Source: Lentisphaerota bacterium (lineage in GTDB: Bacteria; Verrucomicrobiota; Kiritimatiellia; Kiritimatiellales; Pontiellaceae). Taken from it: DNA of 51,778 nt. Below the pieces are notes generated by a model, which worked only from the letters and a program-made list of their open reading frames with translations, was not told the origin of the DNA and made no database searches. How positions within the stretch are numbered: the first letter of the stretch is position 1; each line of letters opens with the position of its first letter. This document shows positions 32,011-40,974 of this stretch, piece after piece. The stretch is taken from NCBI GenBank assembly GCA_012729265.1, contig JAAYDL010000114.1:1-51778 (forward strand), read 5' to 3'. Position numbers and translations under genes: made by a program.

Positions 32011-33681
32011 ATGTTTGAACAGGCTTTCAAGAATATCGACGACGTGCTTTGGAAAGACGCGGGCTGCACGAGCGAGCTGGACTACACCGAGCAGAGTTCC
32101 TGGCTGCTCTTCCTGAAATACCTCGACGCCCTCGAACACGACAAGGCCATGGCGGCTGCCCTTGAAGGACGGGAATACAGCTACATTCTCGATCCGTCCT
32201 ACCGCTGGGAATCCTGGGCCGCGCCGAAGGGCCGGGATGGAAAGATTGACCACAATGCCGCGCAGACTGGCGATGACCTGATTGACTTCGTTAACAAGAA
32301 ACTTTTTCCGTATCTGCAAGGGTTCAAGGCCAAGGCCAGCGGCCCGAACACGGTGGAATACAAGATCGGCGAGATTTTCGGGGAGATCAAGAACCGCATC
32401 CAGAGCGGCTACAACCTGCGGGAGATCATTGACCACATTGACGAGTTGCGGTTTGCGTCGCAAAGCGAGAAGCACGAGCTCTCGCACCTCTACGAGGCCA
32501 AGATCAAAAACATGGGAAACGCCGGGCGCAACGGCGGCGAGTATTACACCCCGCGCCCGCTGATTCGCGCCATTGTTGCCGTCACCGCGCCGAAGCTGGG
32601 CGAGACCATTTGCGATCCGGCGGTCGGCTCGGCGGGCTTCCTGTGCGAGGCGTTCGAGTATCTGCGTTCGACAGGCTCACGCACCGGTCGGTCCATGAGC
32701 ACCGCCGAATGGCGCGCCTTACAGGAGCGCACCTTTTACGGTAAGGAAAAGAAGTCGCTCGCCTACGTGATCGCGATCATGAACATGATCCTGCACGGCA
32801 TTGAGGCGCCCAACATTCTCCACGTCAACACGCTGGCCGAAAACCTGGCCGACGTGCAGGAGAAGGACCGCTTCGACATCATCCTCGCCAACCCGCCCTT
32901 CGGCGGCAAGGAGCGCAAGGAGGTCCAGCAAAACTTTCCCATCCGCACCGGCGAGACCGCGTTCCTCTTCCTCCAGCACTTCATCAAGGTGCTCAAGGCC
33001 GGAGGCCGCGCCGGCATCGTCATCAAAAACACCTTCTTGAGCAACACCGACAACGCCTCCGTCAGCCTGCGACGGAAACTGCTGGAGGAATGCAACCTCC
33101 ACACCGTGCTCGACTGCCCCGGCGGTACGTTCCAAGGCGCGGGCGTGAAGACCGTCGTGCTCTTCTTCGAGAAGGGGACAAAAACGCGCAAGGTCTGGTA
33201 CTACCAGCTCGATCCGGGAAGAAACCTCGGCAAAACCAACCCGCTGAATGATGGTGACCTCGCTGACTTTATTGACAAGCAGAAGACCTTTGCCGATTCG
33301 GACAAAAGCTGGAGCGTGGACGTGGCGGACATCGACCCGACGACCTTTGATTTGTCCGTGAAAAACCCCAACGCCGGCGAAGAAGTCGTGCACCGCAGTC
33401 CGCAGGAAATCATGGAAGAAATCACCGCCCTCGACGCCGAGAGCGCCGAAGTGCTGGAAAAAATCCGGCAAGCCCTGAGCGGAGTCGAAGGAGGGGCTGC
33501 TGGGATGAAGAAGGGGTGGGAGACAAAGAAGCTGGGAGACGTGTGCGCTTTCGACAAAGCGCAAGGCATCCATCGCGGTTTGCCTTACGTCGGGCTTGAA
33601 CATCGAATCACATACCGCCCGTTTCATCGGCTCAATCGAGCCGCAACCTGTCAAAAGTTCGACGTTTCGGTTTTCCGATGA
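32011..33681 (+). CDS. hsdM: Type I restriction-modification methyltransferase HsdM, reading into HsdS
   Basis: The HsdM part is residues 1-498: helical N-terminal domain, SAM-binding DPAVGSAGF (202-210) and catalytic NPPF (294-297). It methylates adenine as part of an M2S complex. The frame then has no stop and runs straight into the start of HsdS (residue 499, MKKGWETKKLGDV), ending at 33681 after a frameshift. Just before the junction the DNA reads CTGAGCGGAGTCGAAGG (LSGVEG), a sequence resembling common dispersed repeats, so an insertion may have removed the original hsdM stop. A TTCGACAGGCTCACG stretch near 32669 lies in a small unusual loop (about 218-230). Confidence 0.9.
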   Translation: MFEQAFKNIDDVLWKDAGCTSELDYTEQSSWLLFLKYLDALEHDKAMAAALEGREYSYILDPSYRWESWAAPKGRDGKIDHNAAQTGDDLIDFVNKKLFPYLQGFKAKASGPNTVEYKIGEIFGEIKNRIQSGYNLREIIDHIDELRFASQSEKHELSHLYEAKIKNMGNAGRNGGEYYTPRPLIRAIVAVTAPKLGETICDPAVGSAGFLCEAFEYLRSTGSRTGRSMSTAEWRALQERTFYGKEKKSLAYVIAIMNMILHGIEAPNILHVNTLAENLADVQEKDRFDIILANPPFGGKERKEVQQNFPIRTGETAFLFLQHFIKVLKAGGRAGIVIKNTFLSNTDNASVSLRRKLLEECNLHTVLDCPGGTFQGAGVKTVVLFFEKGTKTRKVWYYQLDPGRNLGKTNPLNDGDLADFIDKQKTFADSDKSWSVDVADIDPTTFDLSVKNPNAGEEVVHRSPQEIMEEITALDAESAEVLEKIRQALSGVEGGAAGMKKGWETKKLGDVCAFDKAQGIHRGLPYVGLEHRITYRPFHRLNRAATCQKFDVSVFR

Positions 33682-34069
33682 GCACGTTCTTTACGGTCGG
33701 CTTCGGCCTTATCTGAATAAAGCACTCGCGCCAGATTTCGAGGGTCATTGCTCAACGGAAATATTTCCGTTGAAGCCATGTCCTGAACTCTCTCGGGAGT
33801 ATCTGTTGTTCTGGCTTCTGGCAGATGAGACGTGCGGACGCATCAACGCGACTTGCACCGGCGCACGAATGCCACGCGCCCAGATGAACGACGTGCTCGG
33901 CTTCGATATACCCGTCCCCCCGCTGGCCGAACAGCAGCGGATCGTCGCGAAGCTCGACGCCTTCTCGTCCGAAACCCAGCGCCTCGCCCGCATCTACGAG
34001 CGTAAGCTGGCTGCGCTGGAGGCGTTGAAGAAGTCGCTGCTGCATCGGGCGTTTTCGGGGGAATTGTGA
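33505..34069 (+). pseudogene. hsdS: Half-length HsdS specificity subunit with frameshift
   Basis: ATG 33505 (GGAGG about ten bases upstream) opens an HsdS sequence up to GLPYVGLEH, then the frame breaks near 33601-33605 and continues in the next frame as IESHTARFIGSIEPQPVK to the end LLHRAFSGEL. Restoring two bases (or dropping one) would join them into about 188 residues: one target-recognition domain and one coiled-coil arm (PPLAEQQRIVAKLDAF). A full HsdS has two of each, so this is half-size as well as broken. Half-size subunits can dimerise in some systems. If the frameshift is real, the methylase lacks specificity and the restriction system is probably off. Confidence 0.85.
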
Positions 34070-34170
34070 GATGAGGTGTTTGACACAGATGACTTTTTTG
34101 ACCAAATTGCCCGGGATGACAATGAAGTCAAAAGAGTCATTAAGGTCCCACCACCAGAAAGGAGCGCATT

Positions 34171-34923
34171 ATGCCTGAACTCTTCGACAAGCACGGGGGC
34201 TTTCGCCGGCTGCATTCGTTCACGCTGGCGACGATCGTGCAGCTCGACACGCTGCGCTTCTGTCGCCGTTTCCTGACCTTCGATCACCGCGAGACGGAGA
34301 CGAAGTTCTACGACCCCAAGGGGCGGCAGTATGACCAGATGACCCAGGCGGCGCGTAGCGGTCGGCAAAACATTATCGAGGGCTCGGAGCGTTCCTCGAC
34401 CTCGAAGGACACGGAGATGAAGCTCACCGACGTGGCGCGGGCGAGCCTTAGCGAACTGCGCGGCGACTACGAGATGTTCATCCTCGACCGCGGCCAGCTT
34501 CCGTGGTCGGTGCATTCGCCGGAGGCTAGGGCCATCAACGCCATCTCGCTCGACGATGCGCCGTTTGCGGACGACATGGTCCACGAGTCGGCGAAACACG
34601 CGCTGGAACAGCGCAGGAAATATGCCCGCTGGCTGGACGCCGACGATGCGGTGGTGGTGGCCAACGCCATGCTCATTATCATTGGCCGCGCACTGAACAT
34701 GCTCAAGAGCCAGATCGAGGCCCAAGGCAAAACCTTCGAGGAGACCGGCGGGTTTGGCGAGCGGCTTATGGCCAAGCGCCTTGAGGCCCGCGAGCAGCAA
34801 AAGAGCGCGGACGCCCCCGAATGCCCCCAGTGCGGGACGCCCATGCGGCGACGTACATCGGCGAAGGGGGACTTCTGGGGGTGTTCGAGCTACCCCGAGT
34901 GCAAAGGAACGAGGCCGATATGA
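34171..34923 (+). CDS. Four-helix-bundle suffix protein with topoisomerase-type zinc ribbon
   Basis: 250 residues; AAAGGAG (34158-34164) precedes ATG 34171. Residues about 1-200 are helical and match the four-helix-bundle (S23-like) suffix family, with FYDPKGRQYDQMTQAARSG and NIIEGSERSSTSKDTEMKL. The C-terminus (CPQCGTPMRRR, then GDFWGCSSYPECKGTRPI) is a C4 zinc ribbon of the topoisomerase I type, which usually binds single-stranded DNA. It lies between hsdS and hsdR and overlaps hsdR by ATGA, so it is an integral part of this restriction operon. Its role there is unknown; contact with DNA or with the complex is a guess. Confidence 0.85.
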   Translation: MPELFDKHGGFRRLHSFTLATIVQLDTLRFCRRFLTFDHRETETKFYDPKGRQYDQMTQAARSGRQNIIEGSERSSTSKDTEMKLTDVARASLSELRGDYEMFILDRGQLPWSVHSPEARAINAISLDDAPFADDMVHESAKHALEQRRKYARWLDADDAVVVANAMLIIIGRALNMLKSQIEAQGKTFEETGGFGERLMAKRLEAREQQKSADAPECPQCGTPMRRRTSAKGDFWGCSSYPECKGTRPI

Positions 34924-37319
34924 ACGAAGCCGAAACCAGAGCCGAACACATTGACCCCGCGCTGAAGGCGGCAGGCTGGGGCGTTGTCGAGGGCAGCCGC
35001 ATCCGACGGGAATACGCGATTGCGCCCGGCCGCATCGAAGGCCATGGCAAACGCGGTAAGGCGCTTATCGCCGATTATGTGCTCGAATACCGCAACACGA
35101 AACTGGCCGTGGTCGAAGCCAAGGCCTGGAACGAAGAGCTGACCGAGGGCGTGGCGCAGGCCAAGAACTATGCGGGAAAAATGGCCGTCCGCTATGCGTG
35201 CTCCACCAATGGACGCGGCATCTACCGCATCGACATGCAGACGGGCGCGGAGGGGGAAATCCCCTGTTATCCCACGCCGGACGAGCTTTGGCGCTACACC
35301 TTTGCCGAGGCGAACGCGTGGCGCGACCGCTTTGCCGATGTGCCGTTCGAGGACAAGGGCGGTTCCCATCCGGGTCGCTACTACCAGGATTCGGCGATCG
35401 AACGGGTCATGGCAGCCATCGCCGCCGGGCAAAACCGCATCCTGCTGACGCTGGCCACGGGTACGGGAAAGACCTTCATCGCCTTCCAGGTTGCGTGGAA
35501 ACTGTTCCACGCCCGATGGAACCTGTCTTCGGCAAACTCAGACACCGGTTATGTTGAGCGGCGGCCGCGTATCTTGTTTTTGGCCGACCGGAACATCCTG
35601 GCGAATCAGGCATACAACGCCTTCTCCGCCTTCCCCGAGGACGCGCTGGTGCGGATCGAGCCGGGCGATATCCGTCAGCGGGGACGTGTGCCAACCAACG
35701 GCAGCCTGTTCTTCACCATCTTCCAGACCTTCATGTCCGGTGAAGAGAACACCCCGCACTTTGGAGAGTACCCACCGGACTTTTTCGACTTCATCGTCAT
35801 CGACGAGTGCCATCGCGGCGGGGCGAACGATGAAAGCAACTGGCGCGGCATTCTGGAGTACTTCGAGCCAGCCGTTCAGCTCGGGTTGACCGCCACGCCC
35901 AAGCGCAAGGATAACGTGGACACCTACCGCTATTTCGGCGAGCCGGTGTTCATCTATTCGCTCAAGGACGGAATCAACGACGGCTTCCTCACGCCGTTCC
36001 GGGTGAAGCAGATCCAGACGACGCTGGATTCCTATGTTTGGACCTCGGACGACACCGTGGTGGAGGGCGATATCGAGACGGGCAAGCTTTACGAGGAGGA
36101 AGACTTCAACCGCAGCATCGAGATTCGGGAGCGGGAGAAGAAGCGCGTGGAGATTTTCCTGGAGCAGATCAACCCGAACGAGAAGACGCTGGTGTTTTGT
36201 GCCAACCAAGCCCACGCGCTGCTGGTGCGCGACCTGATCAACCAGATGAAGACGAGCCGGGACCCGAACTATTGCCACCGCGTCACGGCGGACGATGGCG
36301 AACTCGGCGAGCAACACTTGCGCGACTTCCAAGACAACGAAAAGACCATCCCGACCATCCTCACCACATCGCAGAAACTCTCCACGGGCGTGGACGCCCG
36401 CAACATACGTAACATTGTCCTGATGCGGCCCATACGCCAAATCATTGAGTTCAAGCAGATCATCGGGCGCGGCACGCGGCTGTTTGACGGAAAGGATTAC
36501 TTCACGATCTACGACTTTGTGAAGGCACACCAGCATTTCATCGATCCAGAGTGGGACGGGGAACCGCTTGAACCGGAACCTTGCTCGAAGTGCGGCTGCC
36601 AGCCGTGCGAGTGCGAGAAAGCGCCGCCGCAACCGTGCCCGGTCTGCGGCCAGTCTCCATGCATCTGCCCTCCGGAGCCCTGCCCGGAGTGCGGTCAGCG
36701 CCCTTGTGTATGCAAGAGGCAGCGCAAGGTGAAGGTGAAGCTCGCCGACGGCAAAGAGCGGACCATCCAGCACATGATGATGACGAGCTTCTGGCATCCC
36801 GACGGCACACCCATGTCCGCGCAGCAGTTCATGGAGCTGCTCTTCGGCAAACTGCCTGATTTCTTCAAGGACGAGGCAGAGCTCCGCGCCATCTGGAGCG
36901 CACCCGACACGCGCAAGAAGCTGTTGCAGGGGTTGGCCGAGAAGGGATTCGGGCTTGAACAACTGGCCGAGATGCAGAAGATCATCGACGCCGAGAAGAG
37001 TGACCTCTTCGACGTGCTTGCCCATGTGGCCTACGCCTTGCCGCCGGTCACCCGTGAAGTTCGGGCAGAGCACGCGCGGGTCCACATCAGCGCGCATTTT
37101 AGTGCCAAGCAGCAGGCGTTCCTCGATTTCGTGCTTCAGCACTACGTCTCGGTGGGGGTTGAAGAGCTCGATCAAGAAAAGCTTACCCCGCTGCTCCGGC
37201 TCAAGTACCACAACTCATTGGCGGATGCTGTGGCGGACCTCGGCGGCCGACCTGAGGAGATCAATAAAGCCTTCGCTGGCTTCCAGAAATACCTTTACCA
37301 GCAAACGGCCGCAGCATGA
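34920..37319 (+). CDS. hsdR: Type I restriction endonuclease subunit HsdR
   Basis: ATG 34920 in an ATGA overlap gives 799 residues; the longer open frame is non-coding. The N-terminal nuclease domain has the PD-(D/E)xK pieces IADYVLEYRNTKLAVVEAK (about 50-68). The helicase motor has LATGTGKTF (about 178-186), IDECHR (about 294-299) and LTATPKRKDN. The C-terminal EcoEI-type domain follows. Between them a Cys-rich insert at 555-598 holds 13 cysteines as three repeats of C-x2-C-G-x3-C-x-C, then a basic KRQRKVKVK. It translocates DNA and cuts at a distance with HsdM/HsdS. The subunit itself looks intact. Confidence 0.93.
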   Translation: MNEAETRAEHIDPALKAAGWGVVEGSRIRREYAIAPGRIEGHGKRGKALIADYVLEYRNTKLAVVEAKAWNEELTEGVAQAKNYAGKMAVRYACSTNGRGIYRIDMQTGAEGEIPCYPTPDELWRYTFAEANAWRDRFADVPFEDKGGSHPGRYYQDSAIERVMAAIAAGQNRILLTLATGTGKTFIAFQVAWKLFHARWNLSSANSDTGYVERRPRILFLADRNILANQAYNAFSAFPEDALVRIEPGDIRQRGRVPTNGSLFFTIFQTFMSGEENTPHFGEYPPDFFDFIVIDECHRGGANDESNWRGILEYFEPAVQLGLTATPKRKDNVDTYRYFGEPVFIYSLKDGINDGFLTPFRVKQIQTTLDSYVWTSDDTVVEGDIETGKLYEEEDFNRSIEIREREKKRVEIFLEQINPNEKTLVFCANQAHALLVRDLINQMKTSRDPNYCHRVTADDGELGEQHLRDFQDNEKTIPTILTTSQKLSTGVDARNIRNIVLMRPIRQIIEFKQIIGRGTRLFDGKDYFTIYDFVKAHQHFIDPEWDGEPLEPEPCSKCGCQPCECEKAPPQPCPVCGQSPCICPPEPCPECGQRPCVCKRQRKVKVKLADGKERTIQHMMMTSFWHPDGTPMSAQQFMELLFGKLPDFFKDEAELRAIWSAPDTRKKLLQGLAEKGFGLEQLAEMQKIIDAEKSDLFDVLAHVAYALPPVTREVRAEHARVHISAHFSAKQQAFLDFVLQHYVSVGVEELDQEKLTPLLRLKYHNSLADAVADLGGRPEEINKAFAGFQKYLYQQTAAA

Positions 37320-37377
37320 CCGTGAAGAAAAAATGTAGTGCAGACCTTTGAGCGGAAATCGAACAAACAAGCCACTT

Positions 37378-38010
37378 TTACCAGTAAACACCGAAAAACG
37401 GGTTAGTGGCTTTTTCTGTTCCAATGGTGGTGTGGGGTCCGTGGCCGGGATAGACGCGGGTGGTGTCGGGAAGCTGTTTCAGTTTCTGGAGCGAGTTTGT
37501 CATCTCGCGGGGATTTCCGCCGGGCAGATCGGTGCGTCCATAGGTTCCCCTGAATAAGGTGTCTCCGGAAATTAAGAGTTGTTCTTCATGAAAGAACAGA
37601 CAGCAGGAGCCGGGGGTGTGGCCCGGTGTTTCAATGCATTGAAATGCCGGCAGGTCGCGCGGCCATTTCTCCGCATCTTCCAAGGGAATATAATCGGCAT
37701 TGATCGGTCTTTCAGGAACCCCATGAATGGGGAAGAGATGATTGACCAGTTCAAAGGCCCAGCTCAGGTCTGCGGAATGAATGAGGATCGGAGCAGGGAA
37801 AAACCGGTGCAGATCGGCCAACGCCCCGATGTGGTCGGTATGACCATGTGTACAAATAAAGGCCGCGACGTTTAAGTCGCGGTCTTTAATGAACTGTCCA
37901 ATGCGCTCGGCTTCTGCCCCTGGATCGATTACTAAAGTTCGCTGTGGATCATTCCATAGCAAGTAACAGATTTGTTGGAGGGGTCCGGTAATGAGAGACT
38001 TAAGTTCCAC
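37378..38010 (-). CDS. Metallo-beta-lactamase-fold hydrolase (glyoxalase II-like)
   Basis: 210 residues starting at GTG 38010, nine bases after the upstream gspM-like stop. The zinc-binding motif HGHTDH (55-60) is complete, with a further His in ETPGHTPGS, Asp in SGDTLF and His in YPGHGPHT, giving a dinuclear site. Small proteins of this type hydrolyse thioesters such as S-lactoylglutathione, but the C-terminal substrate domain of true glyoxalase II is missing. Its place at the end of a pseudopilin operon is probably incidental. Confidence 0.88.
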   Translation of the reverse strand: MELKSLITGPLQQICYLLWNDPQRTLVIDPGAEAERIGQFIKDRDLNVAAFICTHGHTDHIGALADLHRFFPAPILIHSADLSWAFELVNHLFPIHGVPERPINADYIPLEDAEKWPRDLPAFQCIETPGHTPGSCCLFFHEEQLLISGDTLFRGTYGRTDLPGGNPREMTNSLQKLKQLPDTTRVYPGHGPHTTIGTEKATNPFFGVYW

Positions 38011-38019
38011 AGAAGAAGA

Positions 38020-38580
38020 TCAACTTTGAGGGGGAACACGCATATATGTACAGTTGACATCCATGGTCCCGCTCAACATACCCGCCTGAGCAGTTCTTCC
38101 ACTCTGCGGGGTAATGGTCAGCGTGGTGATATCAAATTTAAGGCCGGTACCGGAATTCTGAATTCCATGGAGCGAATTGACGAGCTGTTCCGTTGTTCCG
38201 GTCCATTGAAGCCGAATAATCTGCTCATAAAGGTTTCCGGTTTTTTCCTCTTTTTGGGCAGTGGAACTTGAAATGTTGAGTCCGTGGTAGGTGGTGATCG
38301 CCTTTATTTCAGTCGTAAGCCGCGGAGCAACCGACATCGGTTCTGCGGGGTAGGCATCTCCGCTGATACTTGCCTCGAGTTTGTTCAGGTTGCTTTTCCA
38401 GTTTTTCTGTTGATCAATTGTAATTAGATGATTTTCAATATTTTTATCGATTCGGGGCATTTCTTCCCCTTGTTTTCTGTAGTCATCATACATCTTTCCA
38501 ACGACAAGCCAAGTTGCTCCGAACAGCACACAGGTCAACGTCGACACCGTCAGGATCATTTCGCGTTTTGATATTTTCAT
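38020..38580 (-). CDS. GspM/PilO-like inner-membrane secretion protein
   Basis: 186 residues: short cytoplasmic tail, one membrane helix (about 9-28), a coiled-coil stretch (about 30-75), then a small ferredoxin-like domain (about 85-186). This is the plan of GspM or PilO, which pairs with GspL/PilN in the platform of type II secretion systems or type IV pili. The sequence itself is too divergent for a firm name; the call rests on architecture and the gene order gspI-J-K-L. It is coupled to the gspL-like gene by TAATG. Confidence 0.7.
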   Translation of the reverse strand: MKISKREMILTVSTLTCVLFGATWLVVGKMYDDYRKQGEEMPRIDKNIENHLITIDQQKNWKSNLNKLEASISGDAYPAEPMSVAPRLTTEIKAITTYHGLNISSSTAQKEEKTGNLYEQIIRLQWTGTTEQLVNSLHGIQNSGTGLKFDITTLTITPQSGRTAQAGMLSGTMDVNCTYMRVPPQS

Positions 38581-39983
38581 TATTTCCCCTCCTGATCCAT
38601 CAGCAACGTGACCGAAAACTCAGTCATAACTGTAGTTTCACGTCCGGTACGGACGTTTCTAGTGCTGCTGTTTTGATTCGCTATGTTTACAAACAGTTCA
38701 GATTTTGTCAGGTTGTTAAAAAAGGTATCAACAGAACCAACGGAATCAGTTGATCCTCGGACCTGAACCTCACCTTTTTTCTTTTCATAATTAAAGCGGG
38801 TTAAATCACTGATTTCTCCCTCTCCCGGCCAGAGCACTACAATTTCACGCAATCCTTCGAGAGCAGAATTCTTTTGGTCCATCTTCGCCTTCAGCTTTTC
38901 AAGCTTCAGCTTGTCCTGTCTTGCGACAGTTGCCTTTTTATAATATCCCTCTTCCTTTGATTTTAGTTCACTGTAATCATTGTCTCTCATCTTGAAGAGG
39001 GTGAGCAGAATGGCGAGTGCACAGATCCATACGCCGACAATAATCGATGATGCGGTTATGACCTGTTTTTTGAGCTGTTTGTTTTTTTCGTGTTCAATCC
39101 ATTCGGTCGGGATGAGTTCAATTCGGTTGGCTTTGTCCCGAGAACGTTCCGCAATGCCCTCCGAAAGTGGAGGCAGCTCAGCCAGACTATATATGTTGGG
39201 CTTGAGGCCGACTCTTTGCTGTAGGCATGCTGTGGTGGCAGGAGGCAGCTCGGTCACGCTCCAGAAATCAATCGATTGGGGAGAGGGGAGATCATGCTCA
39301 GCATCAAGTGCCACCATGGTATATTTAATCTCCTCAGCCAATGCCTCGCAGAGATTTTCGCTGTTCACTGTACTGTCCAGAGAATGAATGGAGAGCGGAA
39401 TACCGTCCAATAGAACGGCGAGCGCAAAGTCAATTCCATCTCTAATCACGAGGATCTGAGTGCCGGTTTCAAGAATATGGCCGCCTTTTTTCAGGAGCTG
39501 AAGCCATCCTAAAACACTGGCATCAATGCTGTGGATGTGAATGTCGCGTTTCTTAAAAGTTTCACCAATCGCGTCAATGCAGGTACGCTTTGCTGCGGCC
39601 ATAAGAACCAGTGCCCCGTTTTCTGTTTCTCGGAGGATTTCGTGAGAAATCGCCATTTGATCCATCGGGTAGGGGGCAATCTTATCAATCTGAAAGCTGA
39701 CCATGGATGCAACTTCATCGGGATCTGATGAAGGAACCTCAATGGTTCGCATGATGAGCTCGGAGGTTCTGATGGAGACAGTAATATCGCCTTCTACTTT
39801 TCCGGCGAGATTTTCAGGCAACACGACGGTTGCCATCGTTACTCCCTCCTGCTGCGTTTCGGAGAACGGCAGGGATTTTCGTTCTTGTCGTTCGGTTTTT
39901 CCCTGCTTAATTTTCAGGGAAGTCCACTCGATGCCTTCGGGGAAAAGGCAGACTGCTGTTATGCTCTTATCGCGTATTCGCAT
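38580..39983 (-). CDS. GspL-like (PilM-PilN fusion type) secretion platform protein
   Basis: 467 residues. Residues about 1-290 form an actin-like PilM-type cytoplasmic domain (VSFQIDKIAPYPMDQMAISHE is typical of PilM/GspL). One membrane helix (about 313-333) and a coiled coil (about 338-380) lead to a PilN-like periplasmic ferredoxin domain with VRGSTDSVGSVDTFFNNL. GspL anchors the secretion ATPase to the inner membrane. Starts two bases after the gspK stop and overlaps the gspM-like gene by one base. Confidence 0.82.
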   Translation of the reverse strand: MRIRDKSITAVCLFPEGIEWTSLKIKQGKTERQERKSLPFSETQQEGVTMATVVLPENLAGKVEGDITVSIRTSELIMRTIEVPSSDPDEVASMVSFQIDKIAPYPMDQMAISHEILRETENGALVLMAAAKRTCIDAIGETFKKRDIHIHSIDASVLGWLQLLKKGGHILETGTQILVIRDGIDFALAVLLDGIPLSIHSLDSTVNSENLCEALAEEIKYTMVALDAEHDLPSPQSIDFWSVTELPPATTACLQQRVGLKPNIYSLAELPPLSEGIAERSRDKANRIELIPTEWIEHEKNKQLKKQVITASSIIVGVWICALAILLTLFKMRDNDYSELKSKEEGYYKKATVARQDKLKLEKLKAKMDQKNSALEGLREIVVLWPGEGEISDLTRFNYEKKKGEVQVRGSTDSVGSVDTFFNNLTKSELFVNIANQNSSTRNVRTGRETTVMTEFSVTLLMDQEGK

Positions 39984-39984
39984 G

Positions 39985-40971
39985 TTAATTGACCGGTCCT
40001 TCGTTCCAATAGAGCACCGTTGCCTCTTCTGATCCTAGCAGAAAGACCGCGGTGACTTGGTATTTGGTTTTGAATGATTCTCCAACAGATATTACCTTTA
40101 TGTAATCGCTTTCCAATTTAAAATTTGTGGTGTCTGCACTGACTTCGTTGAGTGACTGAATACCGTCGTCAAGCGTGCCTTCTTCGCCGTCCAGTCCGGC
40201 GCGGGCGAGCATGATATCTTCCAGCTGCCACTCTTCATATTCCGGAAAGCTCAGGAGCGTGTTTGTAGGGGCCGTATTAATATTTACTCTTCCATCGCCC
40301 CATACCGTAAGGAGGTCGGCAATTCCATATATCCCATCACTTCCATTTCCGTAAAGAATTTCCGGGGTCCATCCTTTGATCAGCAACAGTTCTTCCACGC
40401 TGTCGAGCTGCGAGTTCTTTACGGGATAGCCTTGCTCTTCATAGAATGCGTCGTCACTTTCTGCGCCGTTCAGCTCATGCAGGTCATCGTCATCGATCCA
40501 GTCGGTAAGACAGTCAATCAGCTCTTCCCACTGGGTGGAGGGAACATTGGCCATTTCAAAGATATCCATCCATTGGTCGCTGGTCAGCAGATTGACATTT
40601 CGTCCCGATTCTGCAGACTCAATCGTAATGGTGAACGTCCCAGTGCCCTGTTGGATCGTTGATGATGCGGAAAGTCCGCGCTGGGCGTAGAGCGCCATCT
40701 GCATAAATCCGTCTCGATCCTCTTGACCCAACTCTTTAACCTCCAACTCGGAGACCTCAGACTGCTGGGCCAGAATGGCTTTTGCATATTCAATCCCGGA
40801 ATAAGCCAGCATTTCGGCTTTTAATTTATTCCTTTTGTAGGAAATCAGTTGCGCTTCAAGTTTGGCGTCAAAGGCAATGGACATCACAATCAGTGGTAAA
40901 ATAAGCAGGACGCCCAGTACGACTAAGAGAGCAGCGCCTTCCTTTGAATGGTTATGGATTTTGCTGTTCAT
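39985..40971 (-). CDS. gspK: Minor pseudopilin GspK
   Basis: 328 residues. A short prepilin leader with KEG before AALLVVLGVLLILPLIV is followed by the long hydrophobic helix; the Glu at position 5 of other pseudopilins is absent, as is normal for GspK. The large globular domain contains GRVNINTAP, the family signature. GspK sits at the tip of the pseudopilus with GspI and GspJ and is thought to start its assembly. It belongs to the minus-strand unit I-J-K-L-M. Confidence 0.88.
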   Translation of the reverse strand: MNSKIHNHSKEGAALLVVLGVLLILPLIVMSIAFDAKLEAQLISYKRNKLKAEMLAYSGIEYAKAILAQQSEVSELEVKELGQEDRDGFMQMALYAQRGLSASSTIQQGTGTFTITIESAESGRNVNLLTSDQWMDIFEMANVPSTQWEELIDCLTDWIDDDDLHELNGAESDDAFYEEQGYPVKNSQLDSVEELLLIKGWTPEILYGNGSDGIYGIADLLTVWGDGRVNINTAPTNTLLSFPEYEEWQLEDIMLARAGLDGEEGTLDDGIQSLNEVSADTTNFKLESDYIKVISVGESFKTKYQVTAVFLLGSEEATVLYWNEGPVN

Positions 40972-40974
40972 GAT

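Noticed and set aside
34076-34276. Short frame VFDTDDFFDQIARDDNEVKRV between hsdS and the zinc-ribbon gene
   Set aside because: The first 30 residues look protein-like and could be a remnant or tiny gene, but it has no ribosome site and then overlaps the next gene; evidence was too thin.
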